DNA of 64,000 nt from Pleurodeles waltl. Taxonomy: Eukaryota > Chordata > Amphibia > Caudata > Salamandridae. This document shows, piece after piece, positions 23,748 to 35,404 of this stretch (positions are counted from its first letter, which is position 1; the number at the start of each line of letters is the position of its first letter). Both the position numbers and the translations under genes were made by a program. Where the stretch lies: positions 658,213,717-658,277,716 of the forward strand of contig NC_090446.1 of assembly GCF_031143425.1 (NCBI RefSeq). Reading direction: 5' to 3'. Under the pieces are notes generated by a model that worked only from the letters and a program-made list of their open reading frames with translations, was not told the origin of the DNA and searched no databases.

Positions 23748-25755
23748 CCATTAGAAATGGGGTCTCTAATTGGCAGAGGTATACACCCTTGTCCAAGTAG
23801 GGACCACAATCCTAGTCAGGGTAAATCACAACACAATCCAAATTATCCTGTGCCCACCCTCTGGTAGCTTGGCAGTGAGCAGTCAGGCTTAACTTAGAAG
23901 GCAGAGTGTAAAGCATTTGTGCAATAAATCATACACTAACACAGTGTAAACACCACAAAGGTACACCAGACAGGTTTAGAAAAATAGATAATATTTATCT
24001 TAATAGAATAAGGTCAAAACAACAAAGACCCAATAAGCACAAGTTGAAATATCACTTTTGAAAGGTTTAAAAGAGTCTCAGTCATTAGAAATAAACAGTT
24101 GTCTCTTTGCTACAGACTACCTGTTATGCGTCAAAAATACTGAGGCACGGAGACTGCAGAGGAGGAGAAGCATGGAAAAATAAGGTGTTGTGTCAGATTT
24201 TCAGATGCAGCACAGACGATGCGTTGTTTCTTTCCATGCTGCAAGGGGTTGCCTCATTTTTTAGCATGCAGTCTTGGTTCCTCACTGTGATGCAGGGATA
24301 TTTTGATGGGGCAATGCATTGGAAATCCTTGATGCGCTATAAGAAGGCACAGGCACTGCGCCGATCTGGTAGGCGATGCGTAAAATTTTCTTTCACAAGA
24401 TAGCCGCTGTGTCAAATTTCCAGTTGGGAAGTCAGGGCTGCATCCTTCCAGTCAGCTGTGCAGCAATTTCTCGGTCAAAATGCAGGCTTTGTGTTGTTTT
24501 CTGCAGGCGTTGCATCAAATTTTGACGCAGAAGGAATTTCTTGAATGGGTGAAGTCTTTGTTGGCCCTGAGACTTCAGAAACATGAGGCAAGCTCAATCC
24601 AAGCCCTTGGAGAGCACTTTTGGGGAAGGCAGAGTCCTTCCAGCAAAGTCAGAGTCCAACAGGGCCGCAGTCCTTCTCAGCAAAGCAGTCCAGATGAGTC
24701 CTTTGGGCAACCAGGCAGCTACTCTGACAGGGTGCAGGTGTAGGTCCAGAAATGTCTGGTTTGGTGGGGTCAGAGACCCAGCTTATATACCCAAAATGCC
24801 TTTGAAGGTGGGGAGACTTTAAAGAGTGGTTTTGAAGTGCACAAGTTCCCCTTTCAGCCCAGTCTTTTCTGCCAGGGTCCCAGTGGGGGGTATCAGTCCA
24901 TTGTGTGAGGGCAGGACACCGGCCCTTGAAATGTAAGTGTCAGGCCCTCCCCCCTTCCAGCCCAGGAAGACCCATTCAGCATGCAGATGTTACTGAGTGT
25001 CCTGTGTTTGTGGTTATCTGGGTGAAATGCAAAAGGAAGGTGTCAAGCAGCACAGACCAGACATTGATTGGAGACAGGCTGTAATGCACAGATGGTTTTA
25101 AGTGCAGAGAAATGCTCACTTTCTAAGAGTGGCCTGTCTTAAATAGTAATATTAAATCCAACCTCACCAATATGCAGGATTTTTATTAGCATTCTGGCCT
25201 ACTAAATATGACCTGGTTCAGATCAGAATCTACCACTCAAAAAGTATATGAGGACAGTCCTCATGCTAGTCTATGAAAGGAGCAGGCCTCACAGTAGTGG
25301 TAAGCTAATTTAGGAGTTTTTCACTAACTGGACATATAAAACACATATGCACATGTCCTGCCTTTTTACCTACATAGCACCCTTCCCTATGAGTTACCTA
25401 GGGCCTACTCTAAGGGTGACTTATATGTAAAAAAAAAAGTGTTTAAGGCTTTGCAAGTACTTTTAAATGCCAAGTCAAAGTCAAAGTGGCAGTGAAACTG
25501 CACACACAGGCCTGAGACATGGCTAAGGGCTACTTGTGTGGGCGGCACAATCTGTGCTGCAGGCCCATTAACAGCATTAAATGTATAGGCACTGGGCACA
25601 TGTAGTACACTTTACTAGACACTTATAAGTAAATCAAATATGCCAATTGGGGATGAACCAATGTTACTACTTTTAAGGGAGAGAGCATATGTACTTTAGC
25701 ACTAGTTAGCAGCCGTAAAGTGCGCAGAGTCCTAAAACCAGCAAACACAGTGTCA
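23748..25755 (-). repeat. 2.0-kb dispersed repeat, copy 2 (inverted relative to copy 1)
   Basis: It starts ATTAGAAATGGGGTC, the reverse complement of the right end of the 2,839-5,036 repeat. It then follows that repeat backwards: the GTAGCTTGGCA block, 'gatgca'-rich centre, and finally the counterpart of 'gggcctgcagcac'. Both copies are non-coding and clearly diverged. The right boundary is approximate. Confidence 0.7.
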
Positions 25756-26450
25756 GAAATGTGGAGGGAGGCAGGCAAAAAGTTTGGGGATGACCACCGT
25801 AAGGCTGTCAGGTCTAACAATGTCTCTTCCTCTTCCCTTGGTATTTTGGTGAATAGACGTCCTTGTGCACAAGGTAGCGGCACCCATACAGATCTACAAC
25901 ATTATTGGTTGCACGCTTAAGAGAGAGGTGAACAATAAATCTACTTAAGCGATTGAAAACAAGCATTAGTCGCAGGAGTTCAAATCCAGGTTAAAGGCTG
26001 TGTACCAGGTCCCTGCAGATACACCCACGTTAATTGGAAAACTCAAACAGAAAATCGCCTTTCACAAATAAGCATCACAATTACACAGCCAGTTAACAGT
26101 GTGGCAGTGTCCAAAGTGCTCCAGCGATATTTTCAAACTGCAACCCAAAAGAACAGTTTCCATCCCTGTGCCTGGCCTAAACTATTTGATGAATGAAAGT
26201 GATGGGTGTGGTTAAAACCCACAGAATAGATTACAACAGGTCGAAGAGCAGCACTTGCACCCGGCTTTGCTCGACCTAAAAATGAAACTTAAATGTTTCA
26301 TTTTATTTTTTAATGTATCCTGTTTTCCTTTTGGCTGCATTAAAAAAGATTACTCAAAACGCAATAACAGACATGGTGATCTGCTGACCCGAGCAGGCCA
26401 CCATTCCTGTGATGGCAGTGAATCCTATTTATTATGAATGAGGTAACTCT
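25756..26450. other. No feature seen
   Basis: Unique-looking sequence with no supported gene or repeat. Confidence 0.45.
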
Positions 26451-26583
26451 ATTTGCAACCCATTAGGAATCACTACTGAAACTCAGGAGAATTTCATACA
26501 CTACGTATAGTGATTTCCTAATTGTGATTTGCAGGAAATCACAATTAGTAAATAACTGTTCCTAATCTTTGTACATCTGGCCC
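26451..26583. mobile_element. Fragment of hairpin-rich MITE (GGGCCAGATGTA type)
   Basis: It ends in GTACATCTGGCCC and contains the typical paired 'gtgatttcctaattgtgatt...aatcacaatta' words. Only about 130 bp of the family is present, and the other terminus is missing or degraded. Confidence 0.5.
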
Positions 26584-26667
26584 CAAGAATAAGAATAGAA
26601 GCCAAACTGTGGCATACTCTATATGGTTCAATTATAATATTGGTATGGACTCGGCAATAGAAACACA

Positions 26668-27018
26668 GGTCCAGATGTACATAGGGACAGGTTAGCGATG
26701 ACCAAATAGCAAATTTTCGTGAATCACTATTTGGTGATCACAAACACCCATGTACGGAAGTGTGCTTTACAACTTTCTGCAATTCACAGTGGGTCGCAAA
26801 TAGACGTACCTCATTAATATTCATAGGATAGGCCTTGCTTTGCGACCCATAGGGAATCGCAAACATCACAGGAATGGAGGCCTGCTGGGGTCAGCAGACC
26901 ACAAAGTCTGTGAGTGCTCTTCAACTAAGCAATCTTTTTTAAATGCAGGCCGTTTTCATTAAAGGAAAAATGGATGAGTTTCAAAAAGAAAAATTGAAAG
27001 TTTTCTTTTAATTTTTTA
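26668..27018. mobile_element. Truncated hairpin-rich MITE (relative of 6,634-7,330)
   Basis: The left end GGTCCAGATGTACATAGGG is followed by blocks in the same order as the left half of the 6,634 element, including 'cctcat(g)aatattcat' and 'gaaagttttctttt'. It stops where the pentameric satellite begins, so the right half is lost. Confidence 0.6.
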
Positions 27019-27373
27019 AGAGTAGGCAGTGGTCCATAGTGGAATGGAGCATCGCAGAGTGGAGAGTGATGGAGTAGAGAGAAGTGTCATGGAGTAGAGT
27101 GGAGTATTGTGGAATAGAGTGGGGTGTTGTAGTGAAGAGGGGAGTGCAATGGAGTAGGATTGAGTGTTGTGGAGTAGAGTGGAGTGTCCTGGAGTTGAGT
27201 GGAGTGTTGCGGAGTAGAGTAGTGTAGAGTGGAGCAGAGTGACAAGGAGTGGAGTAGAATAGAGTGGAATAGAGTGATCCGGTGTGGAGTGGAGTGGTGC
27301 AGAGTGAAGTGCTGCAGAGTAGCTCAGAATGGAAGGGCATGGAGTGGAGGGGTGTAAAGTGGAAGGGCACAGA
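27019..27373 (+). repeat. Pentameric GTGGA/GTAGA satellite, part 1
   Basis: Degenerate 5-bp units (GTGGA, GTAGA, GTGTC, ATAGA). The array is cut at 27,373 by Harbinger B and resumes at 42,315 in the same orientation. Ser/Thr/Leu/Tyr/His-rich open frames across it are artefacts of the repeat. Confidence 0.9.
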
Positions 27374-27702
27374 GGCCCTCATTACAACCCTGGCGGTCGG
27401 TGTTAAAGCGGCGGTAATTCTGCCAACAGGTCAGCGGGGAAAAAAATTGAATTACGACCATGGCGGAAACCGCCAACATAGACAGCCACTTTAACACTCC
27501 GACCTCCATGGTGGTAGAAACAAACAGCGCGGCGGTAACCGCCAACAGACAGGCGGAAGACAATGTACCGTCCACCCTATCACAACACGGCAATCCACCA
27601 CCTTTTCTGGGGCGGAACCAACGCGAATAAAAACACGGCGGAAACAGTACACAGAAGGGAAAATCACTCACCTCTCCACACCCCACGAGGAACCAGGACG
27701 CC

Positions 27703-27784
27703 ATGGAGCCAATCTGCAGATCCTGCCGGCGATGGTCTTCCTGCACCTCTATCAGGAGCTCCAACGACGGCGGCGATGACCACG
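27703..27784 (+). pseudogene. Harbinger B transposase exon 1 (broken)
   Basis: It corresponds to A's exon 1 with the same start context and gtgagt donor. A one-base deletion after the third codon and a TGA near the end destroy the frame. The rest of the gene is more than 10 kb downstream, because the Penelope-like element landed in the intron. Confidence 0.75.
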
Positions 27785-28412
27785 GTGAGTACTGCACCTA
27801 CATCACAGGGGAGGGAAAAAAGAGTGACACACACACACAACGCGCAAAACCCCCACCCTCACCCACAACACCATACACACAAATACATGCTGCAACCATA
27901 CATATGCACCAGTAAATCAAAAGAGGGTGCGGTAGTGAGTGATTGGCGCTCCAATTTCATACCATTTCTTAAACTAAACTCAAGTATAATACCACGGTGC
28001 ACAAAACTCAGGTGTTCACCCTCCTAATTCACCTAAACAATAACCCAATGGGGATATCTAACAATACATCAAAGAGTAATGGCACACATGACTTATTGAC
28101 ATGTTAATAAGTTGATAACACATTTCTTAAAGGAGTGACTTCCTTATATCTGTCAAATTTAATACAATATAGAAATAATAGTAGAACTGTGTACGTTCCT
28201 TAAACTTACACCCATCTTATATCCAGTTTCTTAATTAATATTCCACTCGATTTTCCCAATGCACAAAATTATACATAATTATAGTTAACACAATTGTCCC
28301 ATTTATATAACCCTCAGAACCAAATCGCTTGTACGTAGTCACAAGAATATATATACATTTATAGTAAATCCAATTGTCCCATACATATGAACCTCAAAAC
28401 CAAATTGCTTGT

Positions 28413-28470
28413 ACGTTGTCAACACGTGTTTCATCCGGGGGAATACCCCTAGGATTTCCTCAGGACCTTC
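28413..28470 (-). ncRNA. Hammerhead-ribozyme-like motif, minus-strand unit (candidate)
   Basis: The same motif as at 34,111-34,163, read on the minus strand in the 3' region of the other unit. See that entry for the structure and its weak points. Confidence 0.35.
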
Positions 28471-29842
28471 CTGTCATTGAAGTTCATCAACAATCCCTAA
28501 AACAATATTATCAAAAATTACATAAAATTACGAAAGAATATTAAATATGAATCTCCTATATTGTATCCATTACCACTTCGATGAAATTTTGTGACTATCG
28601 AATGACCAGGTGAGAACCTTGCATTTTCCCAAAAACAAAAACAAAATATTACCCCTACACGTGACCTTACGTAACTCATGTGTATACCGGGACCATTATA
28701 CTTATTTCTATTATCACTAAAGTTACAGCCAAAACGTGCGACCATATTGTGAGTCAAAGCTGAAATATATTAAAAATTGTGTATCTTATTCCTAATTATC
28801 AAAGGGAGACCCCCTTGTGCTACCTTACAATCCCTTTATTATTGGTTATTTTCATAATTTTTCACTTACTCATATTAATCAGTCAATGTTCGTATTTTTC
28901 GTAATACTGAAAATGAGATCTAATTTGAGAAAAACAAGTAAATACATGACTCCCTATTTATTTATTCTAAATTGTTCGCAGAATATCCATTGCATTCTCA
29001 GTTTTCAATTTTAAATATTCATGAGGCTTACCGTTCAAAGTACCCCAAACTTAATTCTCAATCGTCTTTCCACGTTTTCTCTTGTGAGTCAAATCTATTG
29101 TAAAATGAATCTATTGTAAAATAAACAGCCCCCAATTAATAACTGGCCCCAAGATGGTCCGTAATACATGGCTATATTCGAGCGTCTCCTTACCTTTAGC
29201 ACAATTTCCAACCGTTCGCGAGTACGCCTCCTCAGTAAACAAACCGAGAAACTGTCCAACACGCTATTTAACCGCATCATCGGTTTAGCCGAAATAAACA
29301 ACGGGCTACATATTTAGATTACTATGAGACGCTCTATCTACACTCGTCGATTCTTTACTTACAATAGATGACGGACTTCGGAGAATCCGACCGTCTTTCT
29401 ATAATTACAAGTACTATCATTCATAAGAATTGTTCGTATTTCATTGCTTTTATGTGTCATTTTAAATTATTAGACACCCACTACGGACTAAATTAGCTCC
29501 ACAAATATACAAAAATAAAAATAAAAACTACAATTAACTATTTCTACTTAGTTCTTATGAAGCCATATAGGTATCTGGTCAACTCAATATTAAGTAATAC
29601 ACTGAAACCACAGCATTGCACTATTAAGATACCAAGCTTATAAGTTACTGTATGTATCATATATGCATTCAGTCATATATCTACCACTAACTCTAATGAC
29701 CATATAAATTTATTAAAAATTAAATATAAACAATTCAGATTAAAATATAATTAACAGACTCTCTAGATCTAAATATTCACTTTAATTACACAAACCGCAA
29801 CCTGAGATGATGCTTTTATTGCCTACCTTATACTATATCTTA

Positions 29843-31381
29843 TTATTTGTCACCCAAAAAATATTCCATCTCATGATCTGTATTCAAACCCATTTCTACA
29901 GCTCCTAATTTCATAATCCACAACGATTCCCGCCTTCTTAGAGCCAATTCTCTATTCCCTCCGCGTGGATTGTTACCACAATGGTCAAAACCAAAAAACT
30001 TAAAATCTTTATGTGTCCCTTGTGCTTCACATACCATCATGTGAGATGCTATCGGATAGCGTTCATCTAACTGTCGTATCGCTCTCCAATGTTCCGAGAT
30101 TCTCGTCCTGAGTGGACGTATCGTACTGCCCACGTATATTTTCTTACATTTACAAATAAGCATATATACCACAAATCTTGTACCACAGTCTATATGTGAT
30201 TTTATGGATATTTTACATCCTCTTCTGTCAAAAAAATCTTTTTTAGCTTGACATGCCCATTTACACATTGCACATGAGCCACATTTAAAGAAGCCCATAT
30301 TTCTTGCACTCAGCCAATCTGCCTTTGTCTCATCTGGTAAGTAGCTCGGACTCAACATACTGTTGAGGGTATTTCCTCTTCTGAACGCAACCTCAGGTTT
30401 TCTCCCTATATATTTCTTAAGTGACTCGTCTTGCATCAATATTGACCAGTATCTTTTCATTATTCTTAATAATTTCTGAGATTTATCTGTGTAGTCTAAC
30501 ACAATTCTCAATCTCTGAGCGCTGTCATTTTTGGTCTCTTTATTTCTTTGGGTCATTAGTAATGTCTGTGTACGTGAAGTTTTAAGAGCTTTATTGCGAG
30601 ATTTACATAAATTATTCTCCGAATAGCCTCTATTTCTAAATCTATATTCCATATCCTTAATAACATCAAAAAAATCAGAATCTATACTACAATTTCTTCT
30701 TGCTCTAATCATTCCTCCTAACGGTATAGCCGTTATAGTTACTTCATCTTTTCCCTCTGCGTGTCCTCCTACCCAATTTCTCTTCTGGTTTATCTCCCAA
30801 TTGCCTTGTTTTATCCTTTTGAGTTCCTGTAAAAAACTCACCGCCTGTGCATCTGAACCCATGTGTAAGTCTCTACTATCCACTTCGCTACTGTCTGTCA
30901 CTAGACTATTTCTAGATGTTGAGGCTGAGTCTGTCAAGTTATTAGAATCTGCTATAAGAACAGTATTCTTAACCAAATGGTCATATTTTCGTGAGAACGT
31001 AAACACTCTACCGTTTAAGTAATCTGACTCATCTCTCTTAAGTTTCCTAGCTTTTCTTTGCTTAATCTCTTCCTGAAACTTCCTAATTACATCATTTAAA
31101 ATAACATAATTTTTCTCTGTTGCCTCCTTAAGGTTCAGTTCACTAATCTCTTTTTCCAACTTCTCTATATCTACTTGTAGTTTTTTCACTTTTCTTTCAT
31201 CATTTTCTATTAAAATATCCATTAACCTCATAGAGTTAGATTTAAGTTCTTCTTCCCATTGTACCAATAAATCTGCATCTAAATCATCATATGTGGGGAA
31301 GATATGTGACCATAATCCCCTGGGAATCCTATCTAGTCTTTTATACTGTTTGAGTGTGGTTGTGTCCCACCATCTGGACAT
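29843..31381 (-). CDS. Penelope-like protein lacking the reverse transcriptase (in-frame N/C fusion)
   Basis: An intact 512-codon frame. Residues about 1-215 are the element's N-terminal part, with a lysine/glutamate-rich coiled coil around residues 55-130. Then, where a reverse transcriptase of several hundred residues is expected, the frame jumps to the conserved block after the RT thumb (AIPLG-MIRARRNC). The C-terminal half has the Cys-rich linker (CGSCAMCKWAC, about 373-383) and a GIY-YIG nuclease: FVVYMLI, KIYVGST, Arg in RISEH, and Glu in LALRRRESLW. The minus-strand copy is open throughout despite the missing polymerase. It could be an old deletion that stayed open by chance or a protein used in trans. 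Confidence 0.75.
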   Translation of the reverse strand: MSRWWDTTTLKQYKRLDRIPRGLWSHIFPTYDDLDADLLVQWEEELKSNSMRLMDILIENDERKVKKLQVDIEKLEKEISELNLKEATEKNYVILNDVIRKFQEEIKQRKARKLKRDESDYLNGRVFTFSRKYDHLVKNTVLIADSNNLTDSASTSRNSLVTDSSEVDSRDLHMGSDAQAVSFLQELKRIKQGNWEINQKRNWVGGHAEGKDEVTITAIPLGGMIRARRNCSIDSDFFDVIKDMEYRFRNRGYSENNLCKSRNKALKTSRTQTLLMTQRNKETKNDSAQRLRIVLDYTDKSQKLLRIMKRYWSILMQDESLKKYIGRKPEVAFRRGNTLNSMLSPSYLPDETKADWLSARNMGFFKCGSCAMCKWACQAKKDFFDRRGCKISIKSHIDCGTRFVVYMLICKCKKIYVGSTIRPLRTRISEHWRAIRQLDERYPIASHMMVCEAQGTHKDFKFFGFDHCGNNPRGGNRELALRRRESLWIMKLGAVEMGLNTDHEMEYFLGDK

Positions 31382-31531
31382 TTAACTTTTTTTCAACCTT
31401 TCCAACTTGATAAATTTATCCTTAAGACCTTCCTTACTCCTTCGGTTCCCACCATTTATAGCTTGTTTTACCGTACATCCCTTATCTAAGCTTTTGAAAA
31501 GTTCCTCAGCTTCTTTGATTCTATCATCCAT
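31382..31531 (-). CDS. Short upstream frame directly abutting the Penelope-like ORF
   Basis: 49 codons starting MDDRIKEAEELF and rich in Lys/Glu. Its TAA stop is immediately followed by the ATG of the 512-codon ORF in the same frame. It may be a small leader ORF, or the true N-terminus separated by one stop codon. No family recognised. Confidence 0.45.
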   Translation of the reverse strand: MDDRIKEAEELFKSLDKGCTVKQAINGGNRRSKEGLKDKFIKLERLKKS

Positions 31532-31635
31532 TATGCTAGAAATAACTCAATTAATAGTTCCTCTGAAAAATGGTGCTGCCTACTCACAATAAAACTGTTG
31601 TAAATCAAAAGAGGGTGCGGTAGTGAGTGATTGGG

Positions 31636-32735
31636 ATATAGTGGCATTAGAAAGCTTCTGTAATCACCTTAATGATAATGATGTAATTATCAAATGAACA
31701 TATAAATACAGTGAGTCGAAGATAGAATTTCTAGATGTAGAACTTTTTGTAGAAAACAATAAACTAGAGAGTAGATTATTTCGGAAAATTACTGCGTGTA
31801 ACACGATATTACATGCGGCAAGCTCACATCCCAAGCATCAAATAGAGGCTATACCGTTAGGAGAAATGATTAGAGCAAGAAGAAATTGTAGTATAGATTC
31901 TGATTTTTTTGATGTTATTAAGGATATGGAATATAGATTTAGAAATAGAGGCTATTCGGAGAATAATTTATGTAAATCTCGCAATAAAGCTCTTAAAACT
32001 TCACGTACACAGACATTACTAATGACCCAAAGAAATAAAGAGACCAAAAATGACAGCGCTCAGAGATTGAGAATTGTGTTAGACTACACAGATAAATCTC
32101 AGAAATTATTAAGAATAATGAAAAGATACTGGTCAATATTGATGCAAGACGAGTCACTTAAGAAATATATAGGGACAAAACCTGAGGTTGCGTTCAGAAG
32201 TGGAAATACCCTCAACAGTATGTTGAGTCCGAGCTACTTACCAGATGAGACAAAGGCAGATTGGCTGAGTGCAAGAAATATGGGCTTCTTTAAATGTGGC
32301 TCATGTGCAATGTGTAAATGGGCATGTCAAGCTAAAAAAGATTTTTTTGACAGAAGAGGATGTAAAATATCCATAAAATCACATATAGACTGTGGTACAA
32401 GATTTGTGGTATATATGCTTATTTGTAAATGTAAGAAAATATACGTGGGCAGTACGATACGTCCACTCAGGACGAGAATCTCGGAACATTGGAGAGCGAT
32501 ACGACAGTTAGATGAACGCTATCCAATAGCATCTCACATGATGGTATGCGAAGCACAAGGGACACATAAAGATTTTAAGTTTTTTGGTTTTGACCATTGT
32601 GGTAACAACCCACGCGGAGGGAATAGAGAATTGGCTCTAAGAAGGCGGGAATCGTTGTGGATTATGAAATTAGGAGCTGTAGAAATGGGTTTGAATACAG
32701 ATCATGAGATGGAATATTTTTTGGGTGACAAATAA
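31636..32735 (+). pseudogene. Penelope-like element, RT C-terminus plus GIY-YIG endonuclease (one stop)
   Basis: The plus-strand unit starts inside the reverse transcriptase. The last palm/thumb motifs are readable (KIEFLDVELF, then LFRKITACNTILHA and SSHPKHQIEAIPLGEM), followed by the same Cys-rich linker and GIY-YIG domain as the minus-strand copy. A TGA at 31,695-31,697 interrupts the RT part in frame; from 31,698 to 32,735 the frame is open. The unit has no N-terminal region or catalytic RT motifs, so it is a 5'-truncated remnant. Confidence 0.8.
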
Positions 32736-34110
32736 TAAGATATAGTATAAGGTAGGCAATAAAAGCATCATCTCAGGTTGCGGTTTGTGTAATTAAAGTG
32801 AATATTTAGATCTAGAGAGTCTGTTAATTATATTTTAATCTGAATTGTTTATATTTAATTTTTAATAAATTTATATGGTCATTAGAGTTAGTGGTAGATA
32901 TATGACTGAATGCATATATGATACATACAGTAACTTATAAGCTTGGTATCTTAATAGTGCAATGCTGTGGTTTCAGTGTATTACTTAATATTGAGTTGAA
33001 CAGATACCTATATGGCTTCATAAGAACTAAGTAGAAATAGTTAATTGTAGTTTTTATTTTTATTTTTGTATATTTGTGGAGCTAATTTAGTCCGTAGTGG
33101 GTGTCTAATAATTTAAAATGACACATAAAAGCAATGAAATACGAACAATTCTTATGAATGATAGTACTTGTAATTATAGAAAGACGGTCGGATTCTCCGA
33201 AGTCCGTCATCTATTGTAAGTAAAGAATCGACGAGTGTAGATAGAGCGTCTCATAGTAATCTAAATATGTAGCCCGTTGTTTATTTCGGCTAAACCGATG
33301 ACGCGGTTAAATAGCGTGTTGGACAGTTTCTCGGTTTGTTTACTGAGGAGGCGTACTCGCGAACGGTTGGAAATTGTGCTAAAGGTAAGGAGACGCTCGA
33401 ATATAGCCATGTATTACAGACCATCTTGGGGCCAGTTATTAATTGGGGGCTGTTTATTTTACAATAGATTCATTTTACAATAGATTTGACTCACAAGAGA
33501 AAACGTGGAAAGACGATTGAGAATTAAGTTTGGGGTACTTTGAACGGTAAGCCTCATGAATATTTAAAATTGAAAACTGAGAATGCAATGGATATTCTGC
33601 GAACAATTTAGAATAAATAAATAGGGAGTCATGTATTTACTTGTTTTTCTCAAATTAGATCTCATTTTCAGTATTACGAGAAATACGAACATTGACTGAT
33701 TAATATGAGTAAGTGAAAAATTATGAAAATAACCAATAATAAAGGGATTGTAAGGTAGCACAAGGGGGTCTCCCTTTGATAATTAGGAATAAGATACACA
33801 ATTTTTAATATATTTCAGCTTTGACTCACAATATGGTCGCACGTTTTGGCTGTAACTTTAGTGATAATAGAAATAAGTATAATGGTCCCGGTATAAACAT
33901 GTGTTACGTAAGGTCACGTGTAGGGGTAATATTTTGTTTTTGTTTTTGGGAAAATGCATGGTTCTCACCTGGTCATTCAATAGTCACAAAATTTCATCGA
34001 AGTGGTAATGGATACAATATAGGAGATTCATATTTAATATTCTTTCGTAATTTTATGTAATTTTTGATAATATTGTTTTAGGGATTGTTGATGAACTTCA
34101 ATGACAGGAA

Positions 34111-34163
34111 GGTCCTGAGGAAATCCTAGGGGTATTCCCCCGGATGAAACACGTGTTGACAAC
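34111..34163 (+). ncRNA. Hammerhead-ribozyme-like motif (candidate)
   Basis: CTGAGGA (34,115-34,121) matches the CUGANGA core. It is followed by a stem II hairpin: ATCC (34,123-34,126) pairs with GGAT (34,142-34,145), and GGGG pairs with CCCC around a TATT loop. Next comes GAAA (34,146-34,149), a tiny CA/TG stem III, a GUU cleavage triplet, and GAC pairing with GTC before the core. Weak points are one extra A before stem II, a stem I of only 3 clear pairs and a less usual GUU site. Hammerheads are known in Penelope-like elements. Confidence 0.4.
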
Positions 34164-34856
34164 GTACAAGCAATTTGGTTTTGAGGTTCATATGTATGGG
34201 ACAATTGGATTTACTATAAATGTATATATATTCTTGTGACTACGTACAAGCGATTTGGTTCTGAGGGTTATATAAATGGGACAATTGTGTTAACTATAAT
34301 TATGTATAATTTTGTGCATTGGGAAAATCGAGTGGAATATTAATTAAGAAACTGGATATAAGATGGGTGTAAGTTTAAGGAACGTACACAGTTCTACTAT
34401 TATTTCTATATTGTATTAAATTTGACAGATATAAGGAAGTCACTCCTTTAAGAAATGTGTTATCAACTTATTAACATGTCAATAAGTCATGTGTGCCATT
34501 ACTCTTTGATGCATACATGTACACCACCCTACCCCCCCTTGAATAACACAAGGACAAAAGGAATTAAATTGAACGATTGTAATCAATAAAAATCCAGTAG
34601 TCAAAACTCAAAATACAGTATATACAATTATGTACACCAACTACACAAGTCCAGATAGTGCACCAATCATTGTCCGTGGACCACTGGGTCCAAAATGCAT
34701 GGGCGAGGCCCACACTAGAACCTGACTGGAAATGGAGAGAACACTGCAGGGGCATCAGACCGAAAATATACAGGCACCTCAGGGGGAGGCAGAGGGGGGC
34801 ACCTCAGCCTGATGAACGCACAACGCCACTGATCCACGAGGGGGCTCCATGCCCAT

Positions 34857-35095
34857 TGATGTATCCTGGGGAGTGCAAAGCCACAGTCTCTCAAGTCTCG
34901 CCAGTGGGTGATTTGCCCACTGCATTATCCTGGGGAGTGCAAAGCCACAGTCTCTCAAGTCTTTTCAGTGGGTGGTTTGCCCACTGCTTTATCCTGGGGA
35001 GTGCAAAGCCACAGTCTCTCAAGTCTCTCCAGTGGGTGGTTTTTCCCATTGCTTCATCCTGGGGAGTGCAAAGCCACAGTCTCTCAAGTGGATAA
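34857..35095. repeat. 64-bp tandem repeat in Harbinger B, 4 copies
   Basis: The same unit as in A, with landmarks at 34,866, 34,930, 34,994 and 35,059. A different two-copy repeat of about 75 bp follows (about 35,103-35,250). Confidence 0.9.
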
Positions 35096-35404
35096 CAGTC
35101 TCCACTGGTTCTGGAGGGGGCCTGGTGCCCAGATTGCTTCATCCTGCCAAGGACTGAGGTAGTGGATGTATCTCTCCACTGGTTCTGGAGGGGGCTTTGT
35201 ACCCAGAGTGCTTCATCCTGCCAAGGACTGAGGTAGTGGATGCCTTTCTCCACTGAAAGTGATGCTTCATGGAAGCTGCCCAGGCTCCTGGAACTCACCA
35301 CCAGCCTCGAACGACTGACCACTGGGTTTGGCAGCCATGTCTGTGGTGGTGCCACTGCCCTCAGGATGTCGTGGGACCACTGCCGGTGCTTGTGGTGGTG
35401 TCAG

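Larger units (their letters stand above)
27912..34511. mobile_element. Penelope-like element, head-to-head inverted units, in Harbinger B
   Basis: The insertion is bounded by the imperfect 15-bp duplication CATACATATGCACCA / CATACATGTACACCA (27,897-27,911 and 34,512-34,526; two differences). It consists of a 155-bp leader, a minus-strand unit (31,599 to about 28,067) and a plus-strand unit (31,600-34,511). The arms 28,067-30,731 and 31,847-34,510 are nearly identical inverted repeats. A 35-bp sequence starting GTAAATCAAAAGAGGG occurs at 27,912-27,946 and 31,600-31,634. Penelope-like elements often insert as partial tandem or inverted units, which fits. Confidence 0.85.

Noticed and set aside
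32740..34511. Second set of small frames identical to those at 28-29.8 kb
   Set aside because: They are the inverted-repeat arm of the Penelope insertion (3' region), present on both sides, not genes.
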